This document shows positions 40,945 through 50,000 of a DNA stretch of 64,000 nucleotides, in pieces. A program made the translations under genes and the position numbers. Under the pieces are notes generated by a model. It searched no databases. It was not told the DNA's origin and saw only the letters and a list, made by a program, of their open reading frames with translations. Source of the DNA: Thermococcus profundus. GTDB taxonomy: Archaea; Methanobacteriota_B; Thermococci; Thermococcales; Thermococcaceae. The number at the start of each line of letters is the position of its first letter. The first letter of the stretch is position 1. The stretch is taken from positions 868,001 through 932,000 of the forward strand of contig NZ_CP014862.1 of the NCBI RefSeq assembly GCF_002214585.1, given 5' to 3'.

Positions 40945-41649
40945 TCAAACCCTCCCAACCGGGAAGATGTAGAGGGGCCTGCCCTCCGTTCCGAGGATCT
41001 CTGAGACCCGCTCATCGTCGAAGGCCCCAACCGCCACCGTTCCGAGTCCGAGGGCGGTGGCCTGCAGGTATATGTTCTCCCCTATATGCCCGGCTTCCAT
41101 GTGAACGTACCTCACTCCCCGTTCCCCGTAAACTTCGGTCGCCCTCCCATAAAAAGCCACGAGAACTATGTCGACGGCCGCATTTCCGACCCAATCCTGG
41201 TCGAGCGCTGCCCTCTCCAGATCATCCCTGTAGTCTCCCCTCTTGATGAACATCAAGCTGTGCCTTTGGGGATTGTACTTGTAGATGCCGGGTTCCAGAC
41301 CCTCCACGTTCCCAGCCACCACGAACACTTCGAAGGGGTAAGTGGCACCGGCGCTCGGGGCGGCGCGCTTTCCATCTGGGCTCGTTATCCCCTGTGCTGC
41401 CCAGAGAAGCTGGGAGAGCTCCTCAAGCTTCAGGGGCTCGGGCAGGTAATCCCTCATGCTCCTCCTCCTGAGTATGGCCTCCTCAACAATCATCTCCCCC
41501 TTAAACCGGGGTTTTGGAAGGGCTATCTCCTCTCCCGAGGCCGTTCCGCCGCTCTCCCTTGGGAGGTAAGGCTTCACTAGGAGGAGTGAGCTCAGCACGA
41601 TGACCGTGAAGACGACGAACCAGCCGATCCCCCTGTAGTTCCAAGGCAT
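40945..41649 (-). CDS. Membrane-anchored SagB-type nitroreductase-fold oxidoreductase
   Basis: The 234-residue protein has one N-terminal membrane helix (GWFVVFTVIVLSSLLLVKPYL). The rest is a flavin nitroreductase fold of the SagB/ThcOx type: RRRSMRDYLPEPLKLEELSQLLWAAQGI, AAPSAGATYPFEVFVVAG and HMEAGHIGENIYLQATALGLGTVAVGAFDD. SagB enzymes oxidise azolines in RiPP peptides, but similar archaeal proteins stand alone. No precursor or cyclodehydratase gene is seen. If the helix inserts N-in the enzyme faces outside, where FMN would have to be bound or attached. Confidence 0.88.
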   Translation of the reverse strand: MPWNYRGIGWFVVFTVIVLSSLLLVKPYLPRESGGTASGEEIALPKPRFKGEMIVEEAILRRRSMRDYLPEPLKLEELSQLLWAAQGITSPDGKRAAPSAGATYPFEVFVVAGNVEGLEPGIYKYNPQRHSLMFIKRGDYRDDLERAALDQDWVGNAAVDIVLVAFYGRATEVYGERGVRYVHMEAGHIGENIYLQATALGLGTVAVGAFDDERVSEILGTEGRPLYIFPVGRV

Positions 41650-41752
41650 GTTGAAAGTTTGCACCGGAAACTTTTAACATATTCGGACGGGGTAGTTCAC
41701 CCCTTGTCAAAAAGTTTGGGAAGAAATCCGGGGAAAGGCCGCCAAAAGAAAG

Positions 41753-43537
41753 TCAGGCGGCGGTGTAGTAGTACTCACCCATCTCCTTCTGCTCCCTGTC
41801 CTTAACGGAGCCCTCCTTGTTGGCCCTCGGCCTTCCGGTGTCGGGGTCGCGCCTGAAGGTTATTCCAATGTTCGCTAGGAAGCGGTTCATTCCATCCCTC
41901 ATGCCCATCGGCGGGAGGGCCCTTCCGTGCTTTCCAGGCTCGCCCTCGAAGACTATCAGGCGGTCGCTGAGGTAGTCGACCATCATGACGTCGTGCTCGA
42001 CTATCAGAGCGGTCTTCTCGTTCTTTGCCATGAGGGAGCGGATGGCCTTTGAGACCGCTAACCTCTGCTCGACGTCGAGATGTGCCGATGGCTCGTCAAG
42101 GAGGTAGAGGTCAGCGTCCCTGAGCAGGCAGGCCGTTATGGCAACGCGCTGGAGCTCACCGCCCGAGAGCTCGTTGACCTGCCTATCGTAGAGTTCCGGA
42201 ATTCCGAGCGGGTTGAGCAGTTCCGTCTTGTAGAAGTTGCTCATGAGCTTAGCGGCGTCTATTTTGCTCAGCAGGTCAAAGACAGTTCCCTCGTAGTCGG
42301 TCTTGATGTACTGGGGCTTGTAGCTAACGGTAAGCGACCAGTCAACCTCCCCCTCGGTGGGCTTCTCGACTCCAGCTAACATTTTCACGAAGGTCGTCTT
42401 TCCGATACCGTTGGGCCCGACTATGCCGACGACTTCGCCAACGTAGAGCTCTCCACCCTCTGCCTCAAGCCTGAAGGAGCCGTTTTCGTACTCCTTAACG
42501 AGGCTTGGGTACTGGACGAGGATTTCACCCTCCTGGCTCTTCCTCTCGCTCTTCTTGGTGAAGCTTATCTCGAAGGGTCTGAAGCGGACGTTCTCGTCCC
42601 TCAAGTATCCCCTAAGGAACTCGTTTATGCCGTTCCTCGTCGATTTCGGCTGGGAGAAGATACCGTAGGCGCCTGGCTTGCCGTAAACTACATGGATGAT
42701 GTCGCTCATGTAATCGAGGATGGCCAAATCGTGCTCAACCGTTAGAACCGCCTTCCCTGAATCGGCGAGCTTTCTTATCGTCTTGGCGATCCTGAGCCTC
42801 TGCCTTATGTCGAGGTAGCTTGAGGGCTCATCGAAGAAGTAGAAGTGCGCATCGCGGAGGAGAGCGGCGGCTATGGCGACGCGCTGGAGCTCACCTCCCG
42901 AGAGCTGCCTTATGTCCCTGTCGAGGATGTTCTCCAGTTCGAGCTCCCTCGCGACTTCATCGAGCCTTCCGCTCTCGTCGGCCCTCTTGAGGAGGTCTCT
43001 AACTTTGCCCTTAACCGCCTTAGGTATCAGATCGACGTACTGGGGCTTGACGACGGGCTTTATCTCCCCGTTTTTCAGCCTCTCGAAGTAGTTCTGGAGC
43101 TCGTTGCCGCGGAAGGTCTTGATCACGTTGTCCCATTCCTCGTTGTCGCCGCAGAGGTTGGGGATAAGCTGGCCCGAGAGGATTTTAACGGCGGTTGTCT
43201 TACCCGTTCCGTTCGGACCGAGGATTCCAACCACCATGCCGTCCTTGACGACGGGGAGACGGTAGAGGACGAAGGCGTTTATCCCGTACCTGTGAACACA
43301 GTCCTCGTCGAGCTGTTCCGGGAGGTTGACTATGGTTATCGCGCCGAAGGGGCACTTGTGAACGCAGATTCCACAGCCGGTACAGCTGGCCTCCTGGATA
43401 ATCGGTCTGTAGTTCTCCTCGTCGATTATTATCGCTTCCCCGCCCATTCTGTTGACGGGGCAGACTCTCTCGCAGAGGAAGTGCCCGCACTTGTCGGGGT
43501 TGCACTTGTCGTAATCGATGACCGCTATCCTGCTCAT
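41753..43537 (-). CDS. ABCE1/Rli1 ribosome-recycling ATPase
   Basis: The 594-residue protein has two N-terminal [4Fe-4S] motifs (CNPDKCGHFLCERVCPVNR and CTGCGICVHKCPF) and two ABC ATPase domains with P-loops GPNGTGKTT and GPNGIGKTT and signatures LSGGELQRVAIA. It splits ribosomes into subunits after termination with aRF1/Pelota. The start ATG at 43537 has GGTGGTGAGG upstream, and a TATA box lies at about 43565-43580. Sequence is typical and complete. Confidence 0.97.
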   Translation of the reverse strand: MSRIAVIDYDKCNPDKCGHFLCERVCPVNRMGGEAIIIDEENYRPIIQEASCTGCGICVHKCPFGAITIVNLPEQLDEDCVHRYGINAFVLYRLPVVKDGMVVGILGPNGTGKTTAVKILSGQLIPNLCGDNEEWDNVIKTFRGNELQNYFERLKNGEIKPVVKPQYVDLIPKAVKGKVRDLLKRADESGRLDEVARELELENILDRDIRQLSGGELQRVAIAAALLRDAHFYFFDEPSSYLDIRQRLRIAKTIRKLADSGKAVLTVEHDLAILDYMSDIIHVVYGKPGAYGIFSQPKSTRNGINEFLRGYLRDENVRFRPFEISFTKKSERKSQEGEILVQYPSLVKEYENGSFRLEAEGGELYVGEVVGIVGPNGIGKTTFVKMLAGVEKPTEGEVDWSLTVSYKPQYIKTDYEGTVFDLLSKIDAAKLMSNFYKTELLNPLGIPELYDRQVNELSGGELQRVAITACLLRDADLYLLDEPSAHLDVEQRLAVSKAIRSLMAKNEKTALIVEHDVMMVDYLSDRLIVFEGEPGKHGRALPPMGMRDGMNRFLANIGITFRRDPDTGRPRANKEGSVKDREQKEMGEYYYTAA

Positions 43538-43564
43538 CCTCACCACCGGGCCGGACTGGGAAAA

Positions 43565-43580
43565 GGTATTTTAAAGGGTT
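43565..43580 (-). promoter_or_regulatory. Promoter of the ABCE1 gene
   Basis: On the minus strand CCCTTTAAAATACC lies about 35 bases before the ATG, implying a short leader with GGTGGTGAGG. Confidence 0.5.
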
Positions 43581-43668
43581 GCGGGGGTGAAACGGTAGCT
43601 CCTCCTATTTTGAATGACCCACTGTACTCCAACGCAACTAATGGACAAAAAATGTAAAATACAAGCCC

Positions 43669-45201
43669 TCACATTTTCCGCTTTCTCCAGAGAAGCGGGA
43701 GAAGCGGCAGGAATACAATTAGCCCTGGCCCGCAGGTGACGTTGAAACTGAACCCGTTTGAAGTTTCCGAAGTCGAAGTAGTGGGTTTGGAAGAAGGCTG
43801 GGATGAAGGGTGGAATCCAGTTTGGCTCTCCGTTGTGGTCTGCTGAGTATGTGGGGAGGATTTAGTTGGTGCCTCTGTTTGTGTGGGCTGGGTTGTCCGA
43901 GTTTGGGAGGGGGCAGTTGAAGTAGACGCTGAGGTGCAACCCCACGCGGTTTCAAACTTTGGGGTGACATTGTAGATTTCGGCGTCTGTATCGTGGATCT
44001 GGGCGTTTGAATCTTCCACCTCGGGGTTTGTCCCGCTCACTTTGGCGTTAGAATCGTGCACTTCAACGGAGGCTTCCTCATCCCAATTCCATCCAGAGTA
44101 CTGGGGAACGCGACTAACGTTAATGAGACCTACATAAGGTCCACCGGCGAATACTGCGGTTCCGTCCTCCCGGATTTTGACGCTCGTCGTGTACATTGCC
44201 CTGGCCCACTTAAGGTTGCCGTTCGTGTCGAGAGCGAGCAAATAGGAATCCCCTGCTACCAAAATATCCCCGCCGGGGGTTAGAACAACCGCGTGAGCGT
44301 AGTCATCCTCGCTTCCGCCGTACGTCTTCTGCCACTTAACGTTGCCGTTCCCGTCGAGTCTCAAAAGCCAGAAATCCCTTCCGCCAGCACCGAAGCCCTC
44401 GGTGTCCCCTGCGACGATAATGTCGCCGTTGGGAGCAATTGCAACTGCACTAGCTTCATCCCACTCTTCTCCCCCGTAAGCCTTTCCCCATTTGAGGGTT
44501 CCATCCTTGTCAAGCTTCAAAACCCACGCGTCAGACCTGCCAGCACCAAAGCTACCTGTGTTCCCAGCTAGGATAATGTCGCCGTTTGAAGAGATTGCAA
44601 CTGCGAGAACAGCCTCTCCGCCGCTTCCGCCGTACGTCTTCTGCCATTCAATTTTTCCGTTCTTGTCCAGCCTAATAACCCAGACATCATTCTGACCAGA
44701 GCCGAAGCTGTAAGTGTATCCTGCCACTATAACGTCGTCGTTGGGAGCTACAGCAACCGCGAGGGCTACATCAGGGTTGCTTCCTCCGAATGCCTTTCCC
44801 CATATCACGTTTCCATCTTTGTCGAGCCTGAGAACCCACGCATCATCATATCCCGCGCCGAAGCTTGAGGTGTCCCCTACGACGATGATGTCCCCGTTTG
44901 GGGCTACATCCACAGAGTAAGCCCAATCGTAACCCCTTCCTCCGTAAGTTCTTCCCCAGTTGGCATTCCCGTTTTCGTCAAGCCTCAAAACCAAAAAGTC
45001 CTCGTTACTAGCGCCAGAACTACCGGTTCTTCCTATGATAACTATATCGCCGTTTGAAGCTACGGCAACCGCATTAAATTGGCCGTCTTCGGAATTCTTC
45101 ACCCAATAATGAGCGCCTCCTGTGGTGGCTTTCGCTGATGGCGTCATAAGAGCCGCCACTAACATCACGAGCCCTAATAGGGCAATAATGTTCTTTTTCA
45201 T
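43669..45201 (-). CDS. Secreted beta-propeller protein with CGP-CTERM anchor (A)
   Basis: The 510-residue precursor has a signal peptide (NIIALLGLVMLVAALMTPSAKA). Residues about 30-345 hold six blade repeats of about 52 residues, each with the frame 'AxAVAxAPNGDIIVAGxTxSFGAG..D.WVLRLDxNGNVxWxKTYGG'. A Thr/Ser-rich stalk and the CGP-CTERM signal (SFNVTCGPGLIVFLPLLPLLWRKRK) follow; the Cys is the probable lipidation or cleavage site for archaeosortase-like processing. The blades resemble the propeller of the kinase two genes upstream. GGGGAG precedes the ATG. Confidence 0.88.
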   Translation of the reverse strand: MKKNIIALLGLVMLVAALMTPSAKATTGGAHYWVKNSEDGQFNAVAVASNGDIVIIGRTGSSGASNEDFLVLRLDENGNANWGRTYGGRGYDWAYSVDVAPNGDIIVVGDTSSFGAGYDDAWVLRLDKDGNVIWGKAFGGSNPDVALAVAVAPNDDVIVAGYTYSFGSGQNDVWVIRLDKNGKIEWQKTYGGSGGEAVLAVAISSNGDIILAGNTGSFGAGRSDAWVLKLDKDGTLKWGKAYGGEEWDEASAVAIAPNGDIIVAGDTEGFGAGGRDFWLLRLDGNGNVKWQKTYGGSEDDYAHAVVLTPGGDILVAGDSYLLALDTNGNLKWARAMYTTSVKIREDGTAVFAGGPYVGLINVSRVPQYSGWNWDEEASVEVHDSNAKVSGTNPEVEDSNAQIHDTDAEIYNVTPKFETAWGCTSASTSTAPSQTRTTQPTQTEAPTKSSPHTQQTTTESQTGFHPSSQPSSKPTTSTSETSNGFSFNVTCGPGLIVFLPLLPLLWRKRKM

Positions 45202-45242
45202 TTTCTATCTCCCCTCAGCACTCAACGTGAAAAAAGAAAATG

Positions 45243-46775
45243 TCACTCCCTCCGCCTTCTCCACAGAAGCGGTAGAAGGGGTAAGAGGGCGATTAGTCCG
45301 GGCCCGCAGGTGACGTTGAAACTGAACCCCTTTGAGGTTTCTGAGGAAGTGCCCGCCGATGAAGACCGGGATGGGGTGTGGAATCCCGTTTGACTTTCCG
45401 TTGTGGCCCGCTGGGTGTTTGTGGGAGAAGGCTTGGTCGTGGTTTCCGTTTTTGTCCGGGAATTAGACGAGCTTGTCTTCGTATGGGGTGGCGAACTTGC
45501 TGTGGAAGTTGCCCCACCCTGGCCTCCGGGCGAGAGCTTGATAACGTAGACATCGTTACTTCTAGTTTCAATTGAATAGGTGTATCCCACTATTATGTAG
45601 CCTCCATCACCAGTCTGCCGAATAGAATACCCTTTATCCCAAACGCCGCCTTGTGTGGGATCGTGGACACTTTCCGCATCGAATGCCTTTTCCCATTCCA
45701 AGTTCCCATCGGGGTCAGTCTTGATCAGATAAACATCGTATCCCTTTGAGCTCGAGAATGTGTACCCGACGATCGTGTAACCTCCATCGTCAGTCTGCAG
45801 GACAGAGAAGCCACAATCAGCGTTGCTTTCCCCGAATGTCTTTTCCCATCTTAGGTTTCCCGTGGGATCGACCTTAATCAGGTAAACATTGTAACCACCT
45901 GAATCGGATGAAAATGTAGTTCCGGCTATTATGTAATCACCATCCGCGGTTTGCTGGACGGAGAAGCCTCTGTCATCCCCCTCCCTTCCGAAGGTTCTTG
46001 TCCATTCTATATAACCACCTGAATCAGTTTTAACCAAATAAACATCGTTACTTTGAGTTTTAGTTGAATATACGTATCCAACTGTTATGTAGCCTCTATC
46101 TTTGGTCTGCTGGACGGGATGATCGCCAACATGCCCAAAAAAATTGTCACGGATTCCGCCGTACTCGTTTTCCCACTCAATGTTCCCTTTTGAATCAATC
46201 TTGGTCAAATAGATCGAATTGGGTGTGTATTTGCGTCCAGTGATAATGTAACCCCCGTCGTCGGTCGGCTGAACAGAGTGGCCTTCAATCGCCCTCTCCC
46301 CTCCAAACGCTTTTTCCCATTCCAGATTCCCGCTGGAGTCAGTTTTGATTAAGTATACTTTTCTACCGCTCTTGAGCGATTCTGTATACCCAACAGTGAT
46401 ATAACCCCCATCGGGGGTCTGCTGAACGTCGTAGGCACCATCATTGTCGTCTCCTTCGAACCTCTTCTCCCACTCGAGGTTTCCCTTTGAGTCGATCTTG
46501 ACCAAGTAAACGTCGTCTGAGCCTTGAAGCACCGTGGTTCCAACTATTATGTACCCACCGTCTATAGTCTGCTGCACCGAATAACCGTAATCATGGTCGA
46601 TCTCCTTTCCAAAGGTTCTCTCCCACTCCACCTTCACTCCCGCCTCGGACTGGGCGTGTACTGAGGCAACCATAAAGGTCAAAAAGAGAATTATCGCCAC
46701 GCCAATTAGTGGTTTGCCAATCTTTCCCCTCCAGGCCTTGGGGGGCCCGTTTTGGGCAAAAACAGGGATTTTCAT
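45243..46775 (-). CDS. Secreted beta-propeller protein with CGP-CTERM anchor (B)
   Basis: The 510-residue precursor has a basic N terminus and a signal segment (IGVAIILFLTFMVASVHA). About seven blades follow with the different frame 'GYSVQQTxDGGYIIVGYTYS..SNDVYLIKTDSxGNLEWEKxFGG', so it is a distinct family of the same fold as protein A. The C-terminal part has a Thr/Ser-rich stalk and the CGP-CTERM signal (SFNVTCGPGLIALLPLL) with Arg-rich tail. No enzyme motif is visible. A TATA-like AACTTATAAATACT lies on the minus strand near 46877-46890, about 100 bases upstream of the ATG. Confidence 0.87.
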   Translation of the reverse strand: MKIPVFAQNGPPKAWRGKIGKPLIGVAIILFLTFMVASVHAQSEAGVKVEWERTFGKEIDHDYGYSVQQTIDGGYIIVGTTVLQGSDDVYLVKIDSKGNLEWEKRFEGDDNDGAYDVQQTPDGGYITVGYTESLKSGRKVYLIKTDSSGNLEWEKAFGGERAIEGHSVQPTDDGGYIITGRKYTPNSIYLTKIDSKGNIEWENEYGGIRDNFFGHVGDHPVQQTKDRGYITVGYVYSTKTQSNDVYLVKTDSGGYIEWTRTFGREGDDRGFSVQQTADGDYIIAGTTFSSDSGGYNVYLIKVDPTGNLRWEKTFGESNADCGFSVLQTDDGGYTIVGYTFSSSKGYDVYLIKTDPDGNLEWEKAFDAESVHDPTQGGVWDKGYSIRQTGDGGYIIVGYTYSIETRSNDVYVIKLSPGGQGGATSTASSPPHTKTSSSNSRTKTETTTKPSPTNTQRATTESQTGFHTPSRSSSAGTSSETSKGFSFNVTCGPGLIALLPLLPLLWRRRRE

Positions 46776-47033
46776 AACGCTCCCTTCCTACCCTTTTAGA
46801 CTGCCGCCCCAAGAATCTCCCAAACCGGAAGAACTCAGGGTTAAGCGGTCTTGTTTTATATTGCCGCTTTCAAAGTATTTATAAGTTTCTGAGGGATGAC
46901 TAAATATCAACATTAAGCCCATATATACTTTACAAAAACCAGCTAAAAACTGAAAAAGTTAAAGTTAAAACCGCAATGATCGTCATCCTAGGATGCCCCC
47001 TTGTTTCCGGCGAGTAACATGAAAGGAAAAGAC
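46776..47033 (-). other. AT-rich intergenic region
   Basis: This region between two minus-strand genes holds the probable promoter of propeller B (46850-46890, two TATA-like boxes). No gene or RNA is visible. Confidence 0.5.
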
Positions 47034-50000
47034 TCACGCTTCCCTCTCTATCCTGTGGAGCAAAACCTTAAGCCGCTCGATGAAGTCCTCGCCAATCGGG
47101 ATGCCCTCCTTCAGCATGAGCTCGACCTGAGAGATGGCGTTCTGAAGCTCATCGTGCTGCTCCTTCGTGTAGAACTTCAAGTCTTCAAGGGCGTTCAGGA
47201 GCTCGGCCTTGTCGTTTAGCCTCGCGCTCAAGAGAGCAAGCTTTGCAGTTTTTTCAACGGCCTCCTTTGTTAGCCTCTTGATTTCCTCCCTGGAGCGGCT
47301 CCTCTTCAGGGTTTGCTCGGTTTCCTCAAGGCTCTTCTTTAACTCCTCGCGCTCCCTGTGGAGGATTTCAAGATCCTCCAACGCGCGCAAGAACTCTTCA
47401 ACGCTCTGGTAGCGCTCCTCCTTCCTCTTTGCGAGAAGCTTCTCGATTATCCCGTCGTACCTTGCTAGGGCTGGGTTGATCTTCGATGGTGGAACGGGTT
47501 TAACATCCTTCGCCAGGATCTTGCCCACGATCGCCCCCGGCGTGTATCCCTCGTAGGGGAGCTTTCCAGTTAAGAGCTCGTAGAGGATGACGCCGAGCCC
47601 GTAAATGTCAGTTCTATGATCTGGAGAGCCATAAGTCCCCTCGTCGAGCTGTTCTGGAGCCGCGTAGAGCGGTGAGTAGCCGCTGTGAGTTGAGAGCGAG
47701 CTCCTTGCGCTTATCTTCGCCAGCCCCCAGTCGGTTATCTTCGGGGTTAAGTCACTCCTAAGGAGAACGTTGAGGGGCTTGAGGTCGAGGTGCCAGATGC
47801 CCTTCGAGTGTGCGTGTTTTAAACCCTCAGAGATTCCCCTGATGAGCTTTAAGGCGGTCTTCTCATCAACCGGCTTGGGATACCTGTCAAGGTCTCTGAT
47901 GGTCTCTCCGTTGAGGGGTACCCCTTCAATGTATTCCAGCTCAAGGTACGGAACAGGCAGAATGTCGGCCTTGTAGAGCCTCACGATGTTTGGATGGTTG
48001 AGGTGGTACCACGCGGCAATCTCCTTCAGGAAGAGTGAGCTCGTCTTCTCGTTTATGCGCGGGATTTTTAGGGCGACGATTTCGCCGTCGGATTTTCTCT
48101 TAACCTTGAAGACTTTGGCGAAACCACCCTCACCGAGGAATTCGAGGGGCTCGTACCTGTCGAGGAGTTGGGGCGGGAAGCCGGGGAGAAGGGGCGGTTG
48201 AATCGTAGAAGCTGGTGTGGGTTGTGGTTTGGGCTTCTCCGACGGTTCTTGCGTGGGGCGTTTCTCCAGCTTAGCCTCCGGCTTAGAGGAGGGTTCACTG
48301 GGTTTCTTTTCACCTCTTGTCTTTGCTGCGACCCCGCCAAAGAGTGCTAAGAGGATGAGGGCTCCGAGAGCGTACGGGAGTTTGGATGAGCTCCCTGAAG
48401 AGGAACTTAAGGGAGTCGTTGATGAGGGAGAAGTTGAAGACTGGATAGGGCTTGATGTTGTTGTAGTCGTAGTGGTCGTTGTTGTGCCGGTAGTTGTCGT
48501 AGTGGGCTGAGAAGTCACTGCAGTGGTAGTTGTTGTAGTTGGGGTTGTGGTGGTTGTTGGTGATGTTGTAGTGGTCGTTGTACTGCTCGGCGTGCTGGTT
48601 GTCGCGGTTATGGGTTTCAATTGTGGAGTTAGCAAGAGTGTTTTTCCGGCAGTTATCGTAATGTTCGCGGAATAACCCTCGTATCCTTCCTTGACGAGCC
48701 TTAACTCATGTTTGCCCTTTGGAAGCTTATAGTCAGTAATAGGAGTCGTGCCAATGAGGGAACCGTCCACGTAAACTTTGGCCCCTTCTGGGGAAGTTAT
48801 TGACAAGTACCCGAAAAGGGGCGATAATGCTGGGGAGAGCGTCTTGTTTTCTCCGGGGTTAAGGGTTATCGTGGTAGTGTAGTTCTCGTAATCCTCCTTT
48901 GAGAGTTTTACCTGGTAGGTTCTGGGGTTAAGCCTGAGGTTTATCGGTGTTGTTCCTTTGTAGGTTCCGTTAATGTAAACCTCAGCTCCGCTTGGGGTAG
49001 AGTTTATTGAAAGAGTTACTGGTTTTGGACTCAGAGTAGCTTCAACAGTAGTTGTCTTGCCTGGTTCAATAGTTACAGCGGTAGAGTAATCCTGGTAGGT
49101 TTCTTTTCTGATTTTTACCTCGTGTTTTCCCGTTGATAATTTGTAGTCTTTTAGGGGAGTCTCCCCTATATAAGAGCCGTTAATGTAAACTTTAGCGTTT
49201 GAGGGGGTTGATATGACAGTTATATATCCAAAGCGAGACTCAAGAGTGACGTTAATAGTCTTGATCTCTCCAGGATGAAGAGTTACTGTCTGAGTATAGT
49301 TTTCGTAGTCTTCTTTGGAGAGTTTTAATTGGTAAGTTCCATGGTTGAGGGTTAGTGTTAGTGGTGTCACCCCTTCATAAGTTCCATTAATGTAAACCTT
49401 AGCCCCGCTTGGCTTAGAGTTAATTGAGAGGATGGCGGAACTGTATTGTGTCTCTACATGAGGGCTCCATAATTGGGGATAAGCAGTGGAATTTCCCACT
49501 AAAGCCTGGGAATCCTCTGTTATTGCACTTGAAGAAGTGATATCAGCAGATGCGACAATTGAAATTGCGTTTGAGTCCATACAAAAGTCACAACTTGCCA
49601 ATTCCCCGGAATAAGGTAACCTAAGAACCCAGGCATCCGACCAATCAACGCTGAAGCTGGAAGTGTAGCCAGCGACGATAATGTCACCATTTGGAGCCAA
49701 AGCAACTGCTAATGCCTCTTCACTAAACATTCCTCCGTAAGTCTTCTGCCACTTGATATTTCCCTCACTATCAAGCCTGAGAACCCAAACATCCTCTTTG
49801 CCAGCGCCGAAACTGTCAGTTTTCCCAGCAACGATGATGTCCTCATTTGGAGCGATTGCAACCGCGTAAGCCTCATCCCAATCACCTCTCCCGTAAGTCT
49901 TCTGCCATTTCACGTTACCATTCTCGTCAAGTCTAAGAACCCAAGCGTCATCATTATAATATCCGAAGCTTAAAGTGTAGCCTGCTACGATAATGTCCCC

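Noticed and set aside
48400-48600. Short tandem repeats in the DNA (GTAGTNGTNGT runs)
   Set aside because: They are Thr codons of the stalk in the kinase gene, read on the minus strand, not a satellite or CRISPR array.
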